64,000 bases of DNA from Chara braunii (taxonomy: Eukaryota; Streptophyta; Charophyceae; Charales; Characeae). Both the position numbers and the translations under genes were made by a program. The DNA is taken from positions 1,147,926-1,211,925 of the forward strand of contig BFEA01000375.1 in assembly GCA_003427395.1 (NCBI GenBank), read 5' to 3'. This document shows, piece by piece, positions 54,188 to 62,989 of this stretch. A model generated the notes under the pieces. It made no database searches, had not been told where the DNA came from, and saw nothing but the letters and a program-made list of their open reading frames with translations. Positions within the stretch are counted from its first letter, which is position 1. Each line of letters begins with the position of its first letter.

Positions 54188-54229
54188 TCCGCTTTTTTTT
54201 TTTTTTTTTTTTTTTTTTTTTGACAAGAG

Positions 54230-54345
54230 TGGCCTGGTTTGGGAGGTGATACGAGCACGCTCCTGGATCAGGGACGCTGGTCCAGGATGCCTCCGATCTA
54301 TTGGAGGGGAGCAACACCTGCTGGAAACCAGGTCCAGCGAGGATT
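54230..54345 (-). repeat. Short dispersed repeat, SINE-like
   Basis: Resembles 12374-12490. In minus sense it ends in a long A-run (T-run at 54193-54221), as a SINE would. A GGTTTCCAGCAGG motif could be a worn B box. Confidence 0.4.
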
Positions 54346-54348
54346 TGT

Positions 54349-54530
54349 AGAAGCAGGAATAGCAGTTTCGGATGCTATGGAATATGTAGGACAAGGTGTT
54401 ACTATCTATGCGAGGGAATGGGTTCCCTTATATTAATGGGGGTAGAAATGACTAAACGTATAGCTTTACCTCATGCTAGCGTAACGATCCACCAACCAGC
54501 TAGGCAAGCTGGTGGTACGTGTCACATTCC
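54349..54530 (+). pseudogene. ClpP-like protease fragment
   Basis: Two overlapping frames together follow plastid-type Clp[13 protein letters not shown], a worn segment where the active-site Ser motif should be, then [18 protein letters not shown], in which the His of IHQPA is the catalytic His. At least one frameshift lies near 54430. It could be a plastid DNA insertion (clpP) or a pseudogene of a nuclear family member. Only about 60 residues remain. Confidence 0.55.
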
Positions 54531-54559
54531 GACCTCTCTCATCTTCTTTTTCATAATAG

Positions 54560-55199
54560 CAGGAATCACCTCATTCTTCAGGAAGGATGGACCCCTGAAT
54601 CGATAAGATTAATCGCAAACATTGGACCGAGGTCATCCACAGTCCTTATAACAATGGTAATCCTGATTGCAGATAATCTGTCAGTCCTTATAAGGACAAC
54701 ATGCGACTCCTCATTTAGGGCCCTGGCACAGGCACAATGGAAGGCTAGAGACCAGTGTATGGAAGACGGGGCAAAAAACAGGGGGCCAGTGGTGTTCAGA
54801 TTACCCTAACCCCCACCCCCAGCACCAAACCTCCTGCAAGTGCTTAAACTACCCGTGCTTCCGGAAGTCGCGCCTTGCATGCAGCCAGCCATTGCTACAG
54901 TGCCGTGACGTTTCCACTTGAATGAATTTGTTCCCCCGCCCCAGGCCCATTCATCCCAGCATCTTGCGGCGCTTATGCAGCCGTTACTTTCAGAAGCACT
55001 GGTCGTTTAACAGGGAGCAACAATTTGCAGTCGAGGGACAACGAAGCAACCAGATACTTAGGAATAAAGGTGACTGAAGATTGGTCCAGTCTCAGACAAG
55101 GGTCAGCCATAACCGTCTACCGAACATGATAAATAGACTGAACCCATGGACAACTGTCTTCTCGTGCTTAAGCATTTGGCCCCTGATCATCAATTCTTA
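54560..55199 (+). pseudogene. LINE reverse transcriptase fragment, left part
   Basis: Contains VILIADNLSVLIR (worn FADD box) and RYLGIKVTED, matching ILFADDLTVLM and RYLGVKITE of the LINE at 4.9-12.2 kb in order and spacing. Interrupted by a MITE at 55200. Confidence 0.6.
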
Positions 55200-55373
55200 A
55201 ACCACCAGTACTTGGCCCATACATCGGCCGCGGGGCATTGTCGTTAACGCCCCGCAACTTCCGCGGCCTCTGGGCCGATGATAAATTGCATCAATGGCTC
55301 AGAGTGCGTCGCCGGCCTCCGAGAGTCGCGGGGAGGGCCCCGCAGCCGATGTATGGGCCAAGTACTGGTGGTT
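55200..55373. mobile_element. MITE, AACCACCAGTAC family, copy 3
   Basis: The best-preserved copy, 174 bp. TIR AACCACCAGTACTTGGCCC is perfectly mirrored at the right end, and the mirror continues through CATACATCGGC. TA flanks both sides (55198-55199 and 55374-55375). GC-rich, foldback interior. Confidence 0.92.
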
Positions 55374-55375
55374 TA

Positions 55376-55640
55376 AGTCTTTTCCATGATCCGGTCCCGG
55401 GAGTCCGCCTAGTGACCACTGTGCGCACTCTTATTCAGAAACCCTCACAGAAGAGGAAGACTCATCTTTTCTCTGGACCGCGGACTGCAGTAAACAAAAC
55501 TGCATCCCCAAAGTGGCATGGCAGTTCATAACCAGAAAACTGGTAAACCATGGCGAGCAAGTGGATTAGGTATCATCGGCCTGAGACAAACCAGTAAAGA
55601 AGGCTGTGCAAATAAAATGGACAGCGAACCAGGTTTGGCT
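55376..55640 (+). pseudogene. LINE ORF2 fragment, right part
   Basis: Continues the LINE reading after the MITE: remnants of FLWT, IPKVAWQFITRK and GIIGLRQTSKEG follow the order YLWT, ISKVAWNHVTRK, GIIDPEQQLKAL in the full LINE. Confidence 0.6.
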
Positions 55641-55860
55641 GTCTAATTTTGGAACACATCTAGTGAAGATGAAATGGATAGCCAGCCAGTAACAAAGGCT
55701 GGGCAAATCAAATGGATATATATACACTGGACAGCCAAAACCTAATGTATTCGTGCTCAGTCTAGTGTTGGGGCATTTCGACTCGAGAAGAAGTGGTTAA
55801 CGAACCAGTAATAAGACAGGCTGGGCAAATCAAATGGATATACATAGATAGACAAGACCT
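55578..55860. repeat. Three-unit ~115-bp tandem repeat
   Basis: A motif of the form CCAGTAA...AGGCTGGGCAAATCAA followed by ATGGATA occurs near 55583, 55692 and 55815. The first copy lies in the LINE fragment, so the array probably grew from LINE sequence. Confidence 0.65.
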
Positions 55861-56269
55861 CTGGTGTTCCTGCTCACTCAGTGTATATGTCTGAGCAATA
55901 CATCTATGCAGGTGACACGTAATAACCTGCAAAATTGCAACTGTGAAGGCTGTTTTGCCCCATTATGTGTGCTTGCTGGCTTGCTGCTGTCCGAGTCTGT
56001 GTTCTGTGTGTTTTGAATTTTCACCACAACAGGCCCTATTTCACCCAGATGAGTAGATCCAAAATCGAAGCAGCTTTGGTCCTATTGCAGACCACAAGAA
56101 CACTTGAGTTGAGACAAACCAACAGTGAAAAAGTTTTACAGTTATAGCAAGCAACACTGAGCAAAATACAGTGTTTCCATCCCTTTCTTAGCTGTGTTCA
56201 CTTTGGCTTTTTTGGGTACTCGTTTCATTTGTCCTTGCAACTACCTTTTTACTTTGTCTCTCATGTACA
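55861..56269. other. No supported gene
   Basis: AT-rich DNA without recognisable domains or element ends. Confidence 0.5.
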
Positions 56270-57910
56270 AGGCTCTCCACGTTGATTGTGGTTCAGTGCG
56301 AGCTGCCCACATCCCCGTGGGCCATAACGGCCCACTTGCACACTATGAAAGGAGGCAGAGTAAAAGCGGAGGTACATTCCTGTTCATTTTTCCTCAGATC
56401 TTCAGCTTATATTTTGTCTGATGCTTTTGATGAGAAGCAGCCTTTGCCTATGGTAACTGGTCACCCCTACAGACTGGACAGGACCGGTTCAGGTGTGGAC
56501 TTTGGAAGCACCACATCCAATTCTCGCAGTTGCAGTTGCTGCATCGAATGGCACGGCATAGACAGATGCCACACGCCACGTGGCTCCTACATGGTAGGAA
56601 CACAGAGGCACGCCAACCACAATTGTAGAGGCATTGCCGTTTCAGCCCATCTACATATTGGACACGACATGTCAGGGTGCCGTACATGAGTGCAGTATTG
56701 ACTTCATCATATGTATGGAAAAAAAAAAATCACTGGGCTATCCCTTCATAATCCTCATGGCACAAGGCACGTGAACCACATGCTAGCCGAATCTCAGTTG
56801 GGTCATCAGAGAGCGGCATTGAGCAGGTTTCCCTAGTATTTATTCCTTCTCTATGGGCAGACGACGATGGGGATTGATCCAAAGCCAGGGTATTTAGCTC
56901 GTGCAGAATTTGGTCTTGGTGGTGATAACCTTTCAGTACAGCACTCTGTAGGTGGTTCATATGGTAGTCTATTTTCCTCCTCAGGCTGCTGCATCTGTCA
57001 TTTGTCTGGCAAGGATGGAGGAGATGCTACTGCCATTGCAGCAGGTGTGTGCCCAACATTGCATGTGGGACATGCTAAGAGAGGGTGTGGTGGATGATGG
57101 CATCAGGGATAGTCCACGCAGTAGAGACACATACTTTCTATGACAGCTTCCTGGAAACATTGACGACACACAACATACTTTCTATGACAGCTTCCTGGAA
57201 ACATTGACGACACACAACATGTCAGCAGGAAAGCAGGCTGACGTTCACAGCTATTTGGACATGGCATGTCAAGGTCACGACGGCATACTGGGCAAGTAAT
57301 TAGGGGGTGGGAGGGATGAGTACAATTCAAAGGGTCACATTTTTTGCGGCGAAGGGTGGCAGTGACCGTATATTCATAGTTTGTGCAGCAGAGACTATGA
57401 TGTGTGCATGCTAACCGTACTGTAGCTGCATGACTACAGAATGAGATGGCACAGCCACCGTCCTCTGAGGAGAGGCTCCTTCACTGCCCGCGGTAGACTC
57501 CTTTCGATCTACACAGGGAGGGGATGCTACCTGGCCATGGACAAGCCAGACCGAGCGATATTCTACCGCTTGGTCATAGAAAGAGTCAATACTTCCCGTT
57601 GTGTGCACCCTGCCGCCATTGTCCCATAGGGTCTACGAGTTATCCACAAAGGTAAGAGCAATGAAGTGACCTGGACGATGTAGGATGTATGTCTGAATAT
57701 TAGGATCCATGTCTGGCATCTGGTTCCATGGAGTTGTAGTCCCCTACCCATAAATGGCATAGACAGGACTTCTATGTTCACGCCAGGTGCAGTACTACCA
57801 TCTGGGACGACAGCATGGTGATCTACTTCTATCCAGCCGAGGCTGTCCGAATGCCTGTGTGTGCATGTGTGCAGCTGAGTGTGCGGATTGGTCTGGTTTG
57901 AGGCCCACAT
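56270..57910 (-). pseudogene. Josephin/RING gene, copy 2, decayed
   Basis: Read downward from 57910. A Josephin remnant (GVNIEVLSMPFMGRGLQL) lacks the catalytic Cys part and is shifted before the His. RING-like modules follow: CTHPSHPLITCPVCRR and CPNSC...FLLTC at 57330-57210; a 44-bp tandem duplication (57130-57173 and 57174-57217); VVCRQCFQEAVIESMCLYC; CSMPLS...ACGSRALC at 56850-56760; and a further full module CLYNC...CRSHVACGIC...SCPVCRG at 56630-56455 that copy 1 has lost. The flank 56270-56410 matches the 3' flank of copy 1. Confidence 0.65.
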
Positions 57911-57957
57911 GCCTGGTACTAGCCCTGTGCCGTGCGTAGGCTTGCACAGTGGGCAGC

Positions 57958-58764
57958 TTAAAGGGGGAAAGTAGGCTCACGGTAGCAAAAATCAAACAGC
58001 ACTGGGCAGTAGGCAGAAAAGGACACACAGGTAGTACCTTTGGGTAGGCCGAAGTAGTCTTTAGAGGTCTGGAAGGCTTCGGGGTAGGTCCAAGGAGCGT
58101 ACCGGCCTAGGTAGAGGTAGAGTAGAGCCTGCCGGGGGCACATCAGCTGCAATGATGTTTCCGCCAAAAAAGGAAGGGAACCGGTCGGCCCTGAAGGCTG
58201 CCGCTGCTGGAAAGTCAACGGGGAAAGAGGCAGCTGCCGGTGTATATGAGGAGTGGTCACTTGCTCCGCCTTGGTCTTCGAAAGCAGCAGCCGCCAGCCC
58301 GTTGGAGCGCTAACCCTGCTGGTGTGGCCCTGGGCGGTAGCAAGGAGGAGCGGCTCCCTGCCGGGCAATGAAGTAGGACGCCAGGGTGAGGGAGGAGGAG
58401 ACATAGCTATGGCGGAGAGGTGAGGAGGAAGAAGAGGCAAGAAAGAGGAAGGAGAGTGAAGCAGGAATTTGACCATGACTATGGTGGACTGTATGTTCAT
58501 CTCCTTGGTTGGCACTGCACCTGGAAGGCCCCTGCCTGGGGTTATGAAGCGAGGACTCCAGAGGGTGATGTAGGCTTGGCGGTGGAAGTGGGCAGGGCTA
58601 GAAGATCTTTGCGTCGTCCTTTGAACATCCAGGCTACACCTGGATGCTGCCGCCATAGCCGGATGCTCAACCAAGTAGTGATAGGAGGTGTAGGTGGTCA
58701 AAGGTGACTTCTTGTGTTGCCAGCAGTAAGGAGGAGATTCGGACATTGATTCTGGCTCATTCAT
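57958..58764 (-). CDS. Hypothetical 268-residue frame
   Basis: An open frame rich in Pro, Ser and Thr, with no recognised domain, signal peptide or membrane segment. It lies where the 5' part of the Josephin/RING copy 2 would be expected but shows no Josephin residues. The composition is what random GC-rich DNA could give, so a real gene is doubtful. Confidence 0.2.
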   Translation of the reverse strand: MNEPESMSESPPYCWQHKKSPLTTYTSYHYLVEHPAMAAASRCSLDVQRTTQRSSSPAHFHRQAYITLWSPRFITPGRGLPGAVPTKEMNIQSTIVMVKFLLHSPSSFLPLLPPHLSAIAMSPPPSPWRPTSLPGREPLLLATAQGHTSRVSAPTGWRLLLSKTKAEQVTTPHIHRQLPLSPLTFQQRQPSGPTGSLPFLAETSLQLMCPRQALLYLYLGRYAPWTYPEAFQTSKDYFGLPKGTTCVSFSAYCPVLFDFCYREPTFPL

Positions 58765-59455
58765 TCCTTGTTATAGTTATCACAATTATTAATAAGATCT
58801 TGGTGGAGATGATGGCAGAGAGAGAGATGTGGGCGAGTTGAGGGAGGAATGGCATTGCTTCCAGCTTGTGTTCCGCTTCTCCTTCTCCTCCCATTCTCCA
58901 TTCTTCTTCTTCCCTTGTCCATTTCTCTGTCCAATCTCTTCCACTTGGGTTGCAATTGAACGGCATTGTCTCTTTTTGAGTTTTGCACTGTGAGATTTCC
59001 AGGATCATAACAGACCAGAAAACAGGAAGAAAGTTCATGAAACATCTTTCGTGGTCTTTTGGCAAAGATCAAGCATAGTATCTGTTCTGATCAGTTTAAT
59101 ATCTGATCCGTGGTCCATCGGGTTAAAGTTTAAAAAAAAAAAAAAAAAAAAAAAACGGAAACGTGTGTGTGACGAGAAAGTTCCAAGAAAAGAGAATGGA
59201 AACCATTGGAAATGAAAATAAAATTAAAAAAAAAAAAAAAAAGAAGGAACCCCCCCTGTCTTGCAGAGTTTTCTAAGACTACATGAGTTAGTAGGCCATA
59301 CACATAGGGGGAGGGCTCTCCCAACACCACCTATGTAGTTGAGCAGTAGATGGCTACACATCCATCAGATCAATGTGAATATGTGAAAATGCTGCTGACA
59401 GATCTACTCTAAAGTCTCTACTGACCAGATCCTGACGTGATAGATACAAGGAATG
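58765..59455. other. No supported gene; two A-runs
   Basis: A-runs at 59131-59153 and 59226-59242 may be retroposed tails, but no target duplication or body was recognised. Confidence 0.45.
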
Positions 59456-59718
59456 TCAAGTACTCCACCGTAACTATTCAAAAAGTAAAACAAGAAAGAC
59501 GTTAGGGATGGAGGAGAGAGAAAGGGGGAATCAGGAGGACAAGGGAGTAGAGGAATAGGGAGAGAGAGTCCCGGCGGGCCTACTAACGGCATACTCACGA
59601 TGGAACTTTCTCGACTGAATTTCGCCTCAATTGCACCCAGATGCATCCGAAAAGTCGTAGTGTCCATGCTGCTTAAGCCATCCACAACGATGGAAACATG
59701 CAAGTCAGGAGGAGGCAA
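59456..59718 (-). CDS. Possible 3' end of a small spliced gene
   Basis: The open frame reads DLHVSIVVDGLSSMDTT and FRMHLGAIEAKFSRESSI up to 59599, then a strong donor GTGAGT (59598-59593). The intron would be 125 bp, with a branch-like CTAAC and a 3' end TTTTTGAATAG at 59474. The next exon adds only a few residues before a TGA at 59458-59456. The splice signals are good; the protein family is not recognised. Confidence 0.35.
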
Positions 59719-60140
59719 GTAGAAGGCAACACGAGAGAGAGAAAGACGGAGTGGTGAGGAGGTTTACAGCTGCGATAGGGCAAAAGACTAAGGAAAACAG
59801 AAGAACGGGGGAAGGAGAAGGATCAGCACAGGGTGGAAGAAGAAGGAAACCAGAACAAGAGAGGTAGCCAAACCCTCCTCCCCTCCCCTCCCCTCCCCTC
59901 CTCCCACCCTTCCCCCTCCCGTCCTCACCTCCCTCCCCCTTCCCGCCACATCTCCCTCCTTGCCCCTCGAAATAGCGCTGAAGTTGGTCCTCGGCAAGCT
60001 CATGGATGTACACGATAACTACACTGAGGAGACAGGGAGGAAGGTAGGTACATAGACCTGTCGTGGGTGATGAAGCAGAGGACGAAGCTGAGGAAGCGGA
60101 ACCAGTTGGTTGCTTAGAAGCGGGCCATCCCTGCACGCAG
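59719..60140 (-). other. Possible upstream exon(s) of the same gene
   Basis: The stretch VVIVYIHELAEDQLQRYFEG at about 60020-59960 looks coding. It is preceded by a CTCCTCAG acceptor-like site and, across a gap too short for a normal intron (34 bp), by NWFRFLSFVLCFITHD. A GA/GGGGA low-complexity block (59880-59950) follows. No family recognised. Confidence 0.25.
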
Positions 60141-60675
60141 AGGAGGACGGGAAAGCGCTCGGTTTGCTGATTCCGGTGTGATTACAATTTGCAGAACATG
60201 CGAGGTCCTGGCTGGCGGCGGCGGCGGTGATACCGGTGGAATCGAGGTGTGATCGTGAGTGTTAACTAGGGTTTGCCAGAAGGGCAAGAGCGAACTTATC
60301 GAAAAGAAATGGGTAGGTCCTTCGCTGTGATCGTGAGTTTTCTGCGATCGTGAGTTTTCTTTGAATTAGAGTTTTCGTGAAATGTTCCAAATTAAATTTA
60401 TTTATTTATTTAAACAAAAGGTAGAAATGGAACAGGAAGAGGGGGGGGTGGAAAACAAGAAAGAGAGAAGAGTCGGAGAGTGACAGGACACAGAAGACAC
60501 GTAGCAGGCGGACAGATGTCAATCGATGTGGCTTGAATAGAGTATCATAGGGGGAGTTCAATTCATTGTTGACCTTGACGGTCTTTGGATATGATCATCA
60601 TCGAACTGACCGCCCTCAGCTAATTGAGATTCATTTTATTCTCGTTTTTGGTTGCATCTGGATTCGAACTCAGAT
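60141..60675. other. No supported gene; SINE-like body
   Basis: The part 60560-60675 in minus sense has a B-box-like GAGTTCGAATCC and the body motif GGGCGGTCAGTTC...GATCATATCC, shared with the SINE piece at 62990-63090. Confidence 0.4.
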
Positions 60676-60764
60676 ATATATATATATCGTCACAGACAGA
60701 ACTGCCCGGTAAACCGTAGGCAGAGAGAGAGAAGAGGACAACAAACGAGGGGCTGTGACAAACT
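60676..60764 (-). repeat. Repeat adjoining the hammerhead, copy 1
   Basis: About 90 bp from a TA microsatellite (TATATATCGTCACAGACAG) through CTGCCCGGTAAACCG and a GA tract to GGGGCTGTGACAAACT. A second copy lies at 61680-61790. In copy 1 it leads straight into the hammerhead. Confidence 0.8.
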
Positions 60765-60817
60765 GTTTCGTCGGAGTTTCACCGACTCATCAGGAGGCTG
60801 AACCCTCAACAGTCTGC
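60758..60817 (-). ncRNA. Type III hammerhead ribozyme, complete core
   Basis: All conserved parts are present on the minus strand. The core CTGATGA is at 60793-60787. Stem II GTCGG/CCGAC (5 bp, loop TGAAACT) is followed by GAAA. Stem III pairs GCAGACTG with CAGTTTGT (8 pairs including G-U). Stem I pairs GAGG with CCTC (loop GTTCAG). The cleavage site is after GTT, between 60808 and 60807. Stems I and II are closed by loops and stem III is open, which defines type III. The RNA would self-cleave if transcribed. The host element is unresolved: a tRNA-like B box and a repeat that recurs at 61.7 kb lie just downstream. Confidence 0.8.
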
Positions 60818-61008
60818 AGAATCCCCTCACTGATTACACTGTAAATGATAATCTACCTTAACCAAAATCAAAGTAGACTATCACTCACCCACACCAGATG
60901 GAAAACTCTACAGACTGTCGGTTCTTGTCACACTGTAAATCAGAGGGCGAAGGCGGGAAAAAGCAAAACAAGGAAAGGAAAAGAAGGAAGGAAGGAAAGC
61001 CCCACCTG
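60818..61008. other. No supported gene
   Basis: Contains two copies of ATTTACAGTGT (in minus sense, near 60840 and 60938), a possible remnant of the hammerhead element's structure. Confidence 0.4.
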
Positions 61009-61642
61009 TTCAGCACCTCTTACGTACAAGGCCAGCCACGTGGATGACAGGTTGAGCGCTGGCTGGCCCCATCCCCGTGTGTCACAAGGACCCACTTGCA
61101 CGCAGCCAAAAGGCAAAAAAGAGGTAAAGAAAAGGAGGAGGAAACCAAACCTGACAGGGAAAGAAAGATAATCCATTTGTCACAAAGAAAATAACACATC
61201 CCACAGATCAACATATCTTTTCTTTTTTCTTTTTTTCTTTTTTTCTTATTTTTTCTTTTTTTCTTTTTTTCTTTTTTTCTTTTCTTCTTTTTTCTTTACC
61301 TGTCCCACCTCGGCAGATAGGACAGCTACGGTGAGGATGATGTGGATGTTCACAAGGATGCCCAAGGAGAGCTGCGCCAGCACAGCATTCAGCAGGACGG
61401 CTAGCACGAATCATCCCATCAAAACAGTCCTGACAGAGGACATGTTGTCCACATGTCAAAAAAACAGCAGGACGTTCATCACAGTGCGGCATCATACAGT
61501 TCTGATAGCGTCCTTGGGCACAACAGGGACAACGTATATCTGGGTGATAGGGATGTGTACCATGAGGAAATGTTGGACACCCTTCAGAACAGACTGCGGC
61601 AGTCGCAATAGATTGATAATGGCTATGGCATAGATGATGCAT
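61009..61642 (-). pseudogene. Josephin/RING gene, copy 3, RING part only
   Basis: A 144-codon frame from 61642 to 61208. It has one module tail (CSEGC...HPYHPDIRCPCC) and one full RING-like module: Cys49, Cys54, Cys64, His67, Cys70, Cys73, Cys107 and Cys110, ending HPHRSCPICRGG. This is the best-preserved module of the family. The frame then runs through a T-rich tract and becomes poly-Lys, so its natural end is lost. The 3' flank at 61019-61104 matches copies 1 and 2. No Josephin part is visible upstream, where a repeat begins. Confidence 0.55.
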
Positions 61643-61679
61643 TCCACAGCAAAGGCGCGCCGCATCTCTGTCCCGATAT

Positions 61680-61790
61680 ATATATATATATCGTCACAAA
61701 CAGAACTGCCTATATATATCGTCACAAACAGAACTGCCCGGTGAAACCGTAGGCAGAGAGAGAGAAGAGGACAACAAACGAGGGGCTGTG
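61680..61790 (-). repeat. Repeat adjoining the hammerhead, copy 2
   Basis: Nearly the same as 60676-60764, with an extra TATATATCGTCACAAACAG unit. It ends at GTGACAAACT, where copy 1 enters stem III of the hammerhead, and is followed by TA repeats. Confidence 0.8.
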
Positions 61791-61794
61791 ACAA

Positions 61795-61880
61795 ACTATA
61801 TCTATATATATATTTGAACAGGTTGGTGTACCAACTGATATATATATATGGTGTACCAACTGAGCTAGGGGCGTTGGTGA
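61795..61880 (-). mobile_element. SINE head with TA repeats
   Basis: Minus-strand A box CCTAGCTCAGTTGGTACACC, a partial duplicate of CAGTTGGTACACC, and TA microsatellite tracts. It is the same head family as at 13.1 kb. Confidence 0.5.
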
Positions 61881-61976
61881 TTGTTGCGCTTGAAAATCTC
61901 GAGCGGCGAGACCTTGATGGCGGGGGACTGGCGTGGAATTAGCTAACAGAGCATTTTTTCATTTTGTTCTTTGACT

Positions 61977-62059
61977 GGACCATTTGCGTGTCGTCCTTGC
62001 ACAGGAGCCATACTAATCTTCTCCGTATCGTTCCAATTTTAACGGATGTCCCGAAGAAC
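61977..62059 (-). pseudogene. U6 snRNA pseudogene with internal deletion
   Basis: The minus strand keeps TTCGGGACATCCG, AAAATTGGAACGATAC and GAGAAGATTAG, but ACAGAGA is ACGGAGA, and about 11 bases (ATAAATCGAGA) are missing before the terminal AATGGTCC. It is not functional. No clear target duplication. Confidence 0.85.
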
Positions 62060-62247
62060 GTCCAATCGCCAAAAACGGAATTCAGCCTCCCTCTCTTCTC
62101 TCAAGCGAGAGAGACTTCGTGAACAACCATTCTTTCAAACCAAAAAAAAAAACAAAAAAGGGAAGAGAGAAAACGGGACAAGAGGAGCTAGAAGAGGATA
62201 TGCACACGTCGCACAAGTGGCACACCGATAAAACAAGTCACACACTA

Positions 62248-62512
62248 GGTCCTAAAACTCGCAAAATCGCAAAATCGGCGGCCAAAAGCGGCCAGATCCT
62301 ACCGGTAGGATTTGGCCGCGTCCCTCGGGACATCCGTTAAAATTGGAACGATACAGAGAGAAAGAAGATTAGCATGGCCCCTGCGCTTTCAAGGATGACA
62401 CGCATAAATCCAGGATTTGGCCGCCGATTTCGCGATTTTGCGATTGGCCACCGATTTCGCGATTTTAGTAGCATCTGGCCGTTCATTTTGGGATTTTGCG
62501 AGTTTGAGGGCC
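62248..62512. mobile_element. MITE with an inserted U6 retrocopy
   Basis: Inverted ends GGTCCTAAAACTCGCAAAAT and ATTTTGGGATTTTGCGAGTT (then TGAGGGCC), with TA on both sides (62246-62247 and 62513-62514). The interior is palindromic (ATCCTACCGGTAGGAT). The element is 265 bp, of which 105 bp are the U6 insertion and its duplication, so the original MITE was about 160 bp. Confidence 0.75.
62320..62411 (+). pseudogene. U6 snRNA retrocopy inside the MITE
   Basis: Starts exactly at the U6 5' end (GTCCCTCGGGACATCCG, stem intact). It keeps AATTGGAACGATACAGAGA and GATTAGCATGGCCCCTGCGC, has small insertions after ACAGAGA and after GCGC, and stops at CGCATAAATCC, about 12 bases short of the 3' end. Perfect 13-bp repeats AGGATTTGGCCGC (62307-62319 and 62412-62424) flank it. 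Confidence 0.9.
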
Positions 62513-62514
62513 TA

Positions 62515-62989
62515 GGTAGTATGTATGAGTATGCCCGAAGAAGGCAAACCAGGCGGGAAAGAGGAGAGGGAGAGGATGTGAACTACAGAGTATCGCAGGA
62601 TTCCAAACAGCACACAAGACAAGCGGAACAGCAAAACACGACATGATCGACGGATAGTGGGTGAGATGAGAAGCATCAGCGCCTAGGGGAAAGAGAGAAG
62701 TCACCGTCACGAATTGCCGAGTACAAGCTGACGAAATGCCACGTGTACATACTTTTGTCTTTTCGTGTTCCGGTCCCTGCCCAGCTGTTGTGAGGGATGA
62801 CCGATCAGAAGAGATGCCTGGACAAGGTCCCGTTCCCGAGGCCCCCGTCTCGCCAACCCGCGCAGGCCTTCGGACCCTTCCAGACCCCTCTTCAACCCCG
62901 AAGTAGGTGTCGTTCGTCCTAAGATGAGAGCTGCCGTGCTACCTTCTTGCCTGGAAAGCATTTCCTTTTTTTCGGAGGGTGACGGCCTT
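62515..62989. other. No supported gene
   Basis: Short frames only, with no domain or element end. Confidence 0.5.

Noticed and set aside
54230-54345. N-terminal extension of the ClpP-like fragment
   Set aside because: This part matches the dispersed repeat at 12.4 kb, so the frame continuity with ClpP residues is accidental.
57958-58764. A confident novel 268-residue gene
   Set aside because: Composition and lack of any motif are compatible with a chance frame. It is listed only with low confidence.
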